From: Rickettsiales bacterium
GTDB taxonomy: Bacteria; Pseudomonadota; Alphaproteobacteria; Rickettsiales; UBA3002
NCBI GenBank assembly: GCA_947441895.1
Contig: CANEUT010000070.1
Span: forward strand, 1 to 7,919
DNA: 7,919 nt
Direction of reading: 5' to 3'
The notes under the pieces: model-generated
What the model saw: the letters and a program-made list of their open reading frames with translations, nothing else
Databases searched by the model: none
Told to the model about the DNA's origin: nothing
Shown: positions 5,494-7,919 of the stretch, piece after piece
Position numbering within the stretch: position 1 is the first letter of the stretch
Layout: every line of letters starts with the position of its first letter
Translations under genes and position numbers: made by a program

Positions 5494-6594
5494 CTAATTT
5501 GCCTTCTTTGTGGTGGTTGGTTTTAGTGTAGTTCGTTTTGGTTTGGCCAGAAAAGATTCTTCAATATTCACCGTCGATCGTTTGCCCAGCGCCTTCTTAT
5601 GTTTGCGCAACCAATCATTCATTTGCAGTCGCCCCGTCGCATGAAGTGCTTCAAAAAACTGCCAATTCGCATTCGTTTTGCTGCTGGCAGTCATGCATTT
5701 CATTGCTTCGGGTGGTGCTACCATATGCATATGAATATTGGTATAATTCTTTTCACTTAAATGCCCATCATGAATAAGCCGCTTCACAAAATTAATGGCG
5801 CGCATTTCAGCAATCAAGCTGGAATTAAAGCTTATTTCATTTAATCGATCAATAATGTCTGTGGCATTCTTAGGCGTTCCAGGCCGATTCAGTGGATTAA
5901 TTTGCACAAGCAACACATCGGGACAGGTCGTTTTGTAAATCAGCGGCCAGATAGAGGGATTGCCCACATAGCCCCCATCCCAATAAGGCACGCCATCAAT
6001 TTGCACCGCCTGATACACAAGCGGCAGGCACGCCGACGCTAGCAACACATCCAGTGTCATATCGTGACTGGTAAAAATTCTGGGCTGACCCGTTTCAACA
6101 TTGGTGGCTGTTACAAACAAATGTATCGGTGATTTTTGCAGTGCCTCAACATTAACAATATTTTCTAACACTTGTCGCAGCGGGTTTAAGTTAAACGGGT
6201 TCAGCTCATAGGGCGAAAAAGTACGCGTCAGCGCATCGGCGGGCTTAAGCGCCGAAAGCCATTCCAAACCCGGCCAATCTGCCATCCATTCCAACGGCGA
6301 TGGATGGTTGGGCGCATAAACGCCACCCGCCGCGACACTAATCTGATACCAGAATTCATGCAGTTTAGTTTTCGCCGTTTCACGGCCGCCTTCGGCATAA
6401 CCACTGGCCAAAACAGCCGCATTCATGGCGCCGGCACTGGTGCCAGTGATACCTGCAATCTCAATATCATGCTCGTCCAGCAACCGATCCAGTACGCCCC
6501 AGGTAAATGCACCATGCGCACCACCGCCTTGCAGGGCCAAATTTAATTTCAGCACCCCATTTTTTTGCGGTTTTCGACCAGAAGAAAGACTCAT
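5494..6594 (-). CDS. Patatin-like phospholipase/esterase with DUF3734-like C-terminus
   Basis: A 366-residue serine hydrolase. The patatin core spans about 17-220. It has the oxyanion loop GGGAHG (23-28), the nucleophile elbow GTSAG (51-55, Ser53) and the DGG (206-208, Asp206), giving the complete Ser-Asp dyad. The C-terminal part (about 225-350), with ASSKTNANWQFF and LHATGRLQMNDWL, fits the DUF3734 extension of alphaproteobacterial patatins. The tail after 350 is Lys/Thr-rich and likely disordered. There is no signal peptide, so it should act in the cytoplasm. Patatins cleave acyl esters of phospholipids or other lipids. Here the ATG directly follows the stop of the hydroxybutyrate dehydrogenase (TAAATG), implying coupled translation. 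A role on polyhydroxybutyrate or its oligomers, or in lipid turnover, is inferred from context only. Confidence 0.93.
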   Translation of the reverse strand: MSLSSGRKPQKNGVLKLNLALQGGGAHGAFTWGVLDRLLDEHDIEIAGITGTSAGAMNAAVLASGYAEGGRETAKTKLHEFWYQISVAAGGVYAPNHPSPLEWMADWPGLEWLSALKPADALTRTFSPYELNPFNLNPLRQVLENIVNVEALQKSPIHLFVTATNVETGQPRIFTSHDMTLDVLLASACLPLVYQAVQIDGVPYWDGGYVGNPSIWPLIYKTTCPDVLLVQINPLNRPGTPKNATDIIDRLNEISFNSSLIAEMRAINFVKRLIHDGHLSEKNYTNIHMHMVAPPEAMKCMTASSKTNANWQFFEALHATGRLQMNDWLRKHKKALGKRSTVNIEESFLAKPKRTTLKPTTTKKAN

Positions 6595-7377
6595 TTAGGC
6601 CGCCACCCATCCACCATCATGGCTTAGGCTGGTGCCAGTCATGTTGCTTGCCGCTTCGGAACATAAGAATACAGCCAAGCCGCCAATGTGTTCTGGCGTT
6701 GAGAAACGCATGCTTGGCTCTTTCGCTTCCAGCATTTTTTCTTTGGCTGCATTGGGCGTAATGCCAAGTTTCGCAGCATTATCATCAATCTGTTTCTGCA
6801 CCAGCGGGGTGAGCACCCAGCCCGGGCAAATGGCGTTGGCCGTAATCATCTGCTGCGCGTTTTCCAGCGCCGTTACTTTGGTGAGGCCAATAATGCCGTG
6901 TTTCGCCGCTACATAGGCCGATTTTTGCACCGAAGCCACTAGCCCATGCGCCGAAGCAATATTGATAATGCGCCCCCAGTTACGCTTTTTCATGCCGGGC
7001 AGCGCTGCCTTGGTAGCATGAAACGCCGAACTGAGATTGATGGCAATAATCGCATCCCATTTATCTTCGGGAAAATCTTCGATGCTCGAAGTGAACTGAA
7101 TGCCCGCATTATTCACCAGCACATCCACCGCGCCGAACGCATCTTCGGCTTGCTTCACCATGGCGCGAATATCGGCGGGCTTGCTCATGTCGGCGGGGGA
7201 ATAAGCCGTTTTAACGCCAAATTTCGTGGCAGTATCAGCCACAACCCTATCAATCTCGGCCTTATCGCCAAAACCGTTGAAGAGGATATTCACCCCCTCG
7301 GCCGCGAACGCATGGGCAATGCCAAGCCCAATACCGCTGGTGGAACCGGTCACAATCGCTGATTTACCCTTAAGCAT
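6595..7377 (-). CDS. bdhA: D-3-hydroxybutyrate dehydrogenase
   Basis: A 260-residue short-chain dehydrogenase that interconverts D-3-hydroxybutyrate and acetoacetate with NAD(H), the step that feeds polyhydroxybutyrate breakdown into central metabolism. Seen in sequence: the cofactor loop TGSTSGIG (10-17), NNAG (89-92) and the catalytic set N114, S142, Y155, K159. The substrate-pocket residues known from Pseudomonas 3-hydroxybutyrate dehydrogenase are present at the same numbers: Q94, H144, K152, W187, Q196 and W257. That agreement makes this specific activity more likely than a generic SDR. Length equals the family's. The start has a strong GGAGG 5 bases upstream. It opens the operon with the patatin and TerC genes (0 and 2 nt gaps). 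A 59-bp gap separates it from the gene upstream, so it may be co-transcribed with that too. Confidence 0.95.
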   Translation of the reverse strand: MLKGKSAIVTGSTSGIGLGIAHAFAAEGVNILFNGFGDKAEIDRVVADTATKFGVKTAYSPADMSKPADIRAMVKQAEDAFGAVDVLVNNAGIQFTSSIEDFPEDKWDAIIAINLSSAFHATKAALPGMKKRNWGRIINIASAHGLVASVQKSAYVAAKHGIIGLTKVTALENAQQMITANAICPGWVLTPLVQKQIDDNAAKLGITPNAAKEKMLEAKEPSMRFSTPEHIGGLAVFLCSEAASNMTGTSLSHDGGWVAA

Positions 7378-7397
7378 CGCATCCTCCGTGGTGAGCC

Positions 7398-7428
7398 TCC
7401 TACATAGGGCGCTTCACCTGCAGGCGCA
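7398..7428 (-). promoter_or_regulatory. Weak candidate promoter before the hydroxybutyrate dehydrogenase gene
   Basis: In the 59-bp gap the minus strand has TTGCGC, 17 bases, then TATGTA, followed by the GGAGG ribosome site. Each hexamer matches the consensus at only about half its positions. Read-through from the upstream gene is equally possible. Confidence 0.2.
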
Positions 7429-7436
7429 AGTGAGGG

Positions 7437-7919
7437 CTAAATGGCTGATGCCGGCATGTGCATACCCTCTGGCACAAAGCGTTCAGCCCCTGCCGCATGC
7501 AGCACATAATTCAAATAGTCATTGGCTGAAGATGGAAACAAATGGGTTCCATCTTCGGTATAAAGCGGCAATTGCTGAAACGATGGCATGGGAATAACCC
7601 TTATGCCGGGCGCCGCTGCGCGTACCGATTTCACCCAGTGCCGGAAAAACACCGTTTCTGCAATACGCCGATCATAGGGCGTGTGAAAAAACACTATCTC
7701 AATGCCGCGCTCAGTTAATTGCTGAATTTGGGAAGTTATTTTAGCAAGTGCACGTTTTTGCTCTTCAAGTGGAATCGCGTCAATCCGCCCGTATGATTGG
7801 GCAGTTGGCACCACTCGGGCAGCAATTTTTTCTTCCCACTGCGCCTGCGTTTCCGTTTGTTTTGGCATCAGTGTCACCACACCCATGCGATGCTTAATAT
7901 CTAAATTGGTCCAATTATA
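7437..7919 (-). CDS. SGNH-hydrolase-like protein, C-terminal part (runs off right edge)
   Basis: The frame is open from the stop at 7437 to the window end, so the 160 codons seen are the C-terminal portion. An internal Met at 7886 lacks need as a start, since the residues before it (YNWTNLDIKHR) read on without a stop and there is no clear ribosome site. What is visible: GIEIVFFHTPYD, a buried strand followed by a polar turn; GIRVIPMPSFQQLP; then EDGTHLFPSSANDYLNYVL. The D-x-x-H in DGTH followed by a small-residue helix matches the last catalytic block of SGNH/GDSL and AlgJ/AlgX-like esterases or acetyltransferases. The nucleophile block would be off the edge, so activity is unproven. It is upstream of the hydroxybutyrate dehydrogenase on the same strand. 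Confidence 0.6.
   Translation of the reverse strand, partial: YNWTNLDIKHRMGVVTLMPKQTETQAQWEEKIAARVVPTAQSYGRIDAIPLEEQKRALAKITSQIQQLTERGIEIVFFHTPYDRRIAETVFFRHWVKSVRAAAPGIRVIPMPSFQQLPLYTEDGTHLFPSSANDYLNYVLHAAGAERFVPEGMHMPASAI

Noticed and set aside
6946..7362. 138-codon plus-strand frame opposite the hydroxybutyrate dehydrogenase
   Set aside because: It is antisense to a gene whose active-site and substrate residues are all in place; His/Gly/Arg-rich shadow.

Overview
The window comes from an alphaproteobacterium. The left end is the 5' part of a 16S rRNA gene on the minus strand, and it reads as alphaproteobacterial. The protein genes agree: a RadC with alphaproteobacterial wording, a D-3-hydroxybutyrate dehydrogenase of the classic 260-residue type, a patatin with a DUF3734-like tail, a lone VirB2-like pilin and a KYDYFPGD-type prepilin. 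The last two resemble proteins of host-associated or predatory lineages (Rickettsiales, Holosporales or Micavibrio relatives). That finer placement is inference from memory and needs the full 16S.

Layout. Positions 1-1097 hold 16S rRNA (minus), with its 3' end off the left edge. Positions 1098-1441 hold a leader of about 310 nt rich in perfect stems, read from a strong promoter with a 17-bp spacer and an A/T-tract upstream. Positions 1531-1647 and 2475-2600 hold two compound palindromic repeat elements on either side of a prepilin-like gene (1659-2411, minus). The two elements share a 15-base motif in opposite orientation. Next come a LOG-family nucleotide hydrolase (2608-3171, minus) and a divergent radC (3280-3960, plus). 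A small VirB2/TrbC-like pilin (4033-4422, minus) is convergent with radC.

The right half, all on the minus strand, is read from right to left. First is the C-terminal part of a gene running off the right edge (7437-7919, SGNH-hydrolase-like by its DxxH block). Then follow a near-abutting trio: 3-hydroxybutyrate dehydrogenase (6595-7377), patatin-like hydrolase (5494-6594) and TerC/Alx membrane protein (4520-5491). The trio has junctions of 0 and 2 nt and is almost certainly one operon. A dehydrogenase for 3-hydroxybutyrate beside a serine esterase suggests turnover of polyhydroxybutyrate, its oligomers or another lipid. The TerC protein, related to Mn2+ export and alkaline-stress proteins, has no obvious place in that pathway.

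I found no CRISPR array, tRNA, insertion sequence or recognisable defence cassette. The most interesting non-coding signals are the 16S leader fold and the paired palindromic elements. The most interesting genes are the lone VirB2-like pilin, the prepilin with a calcium-loop-like segment, and the tightly packed dehydrogenase-patatin-TerC operon.
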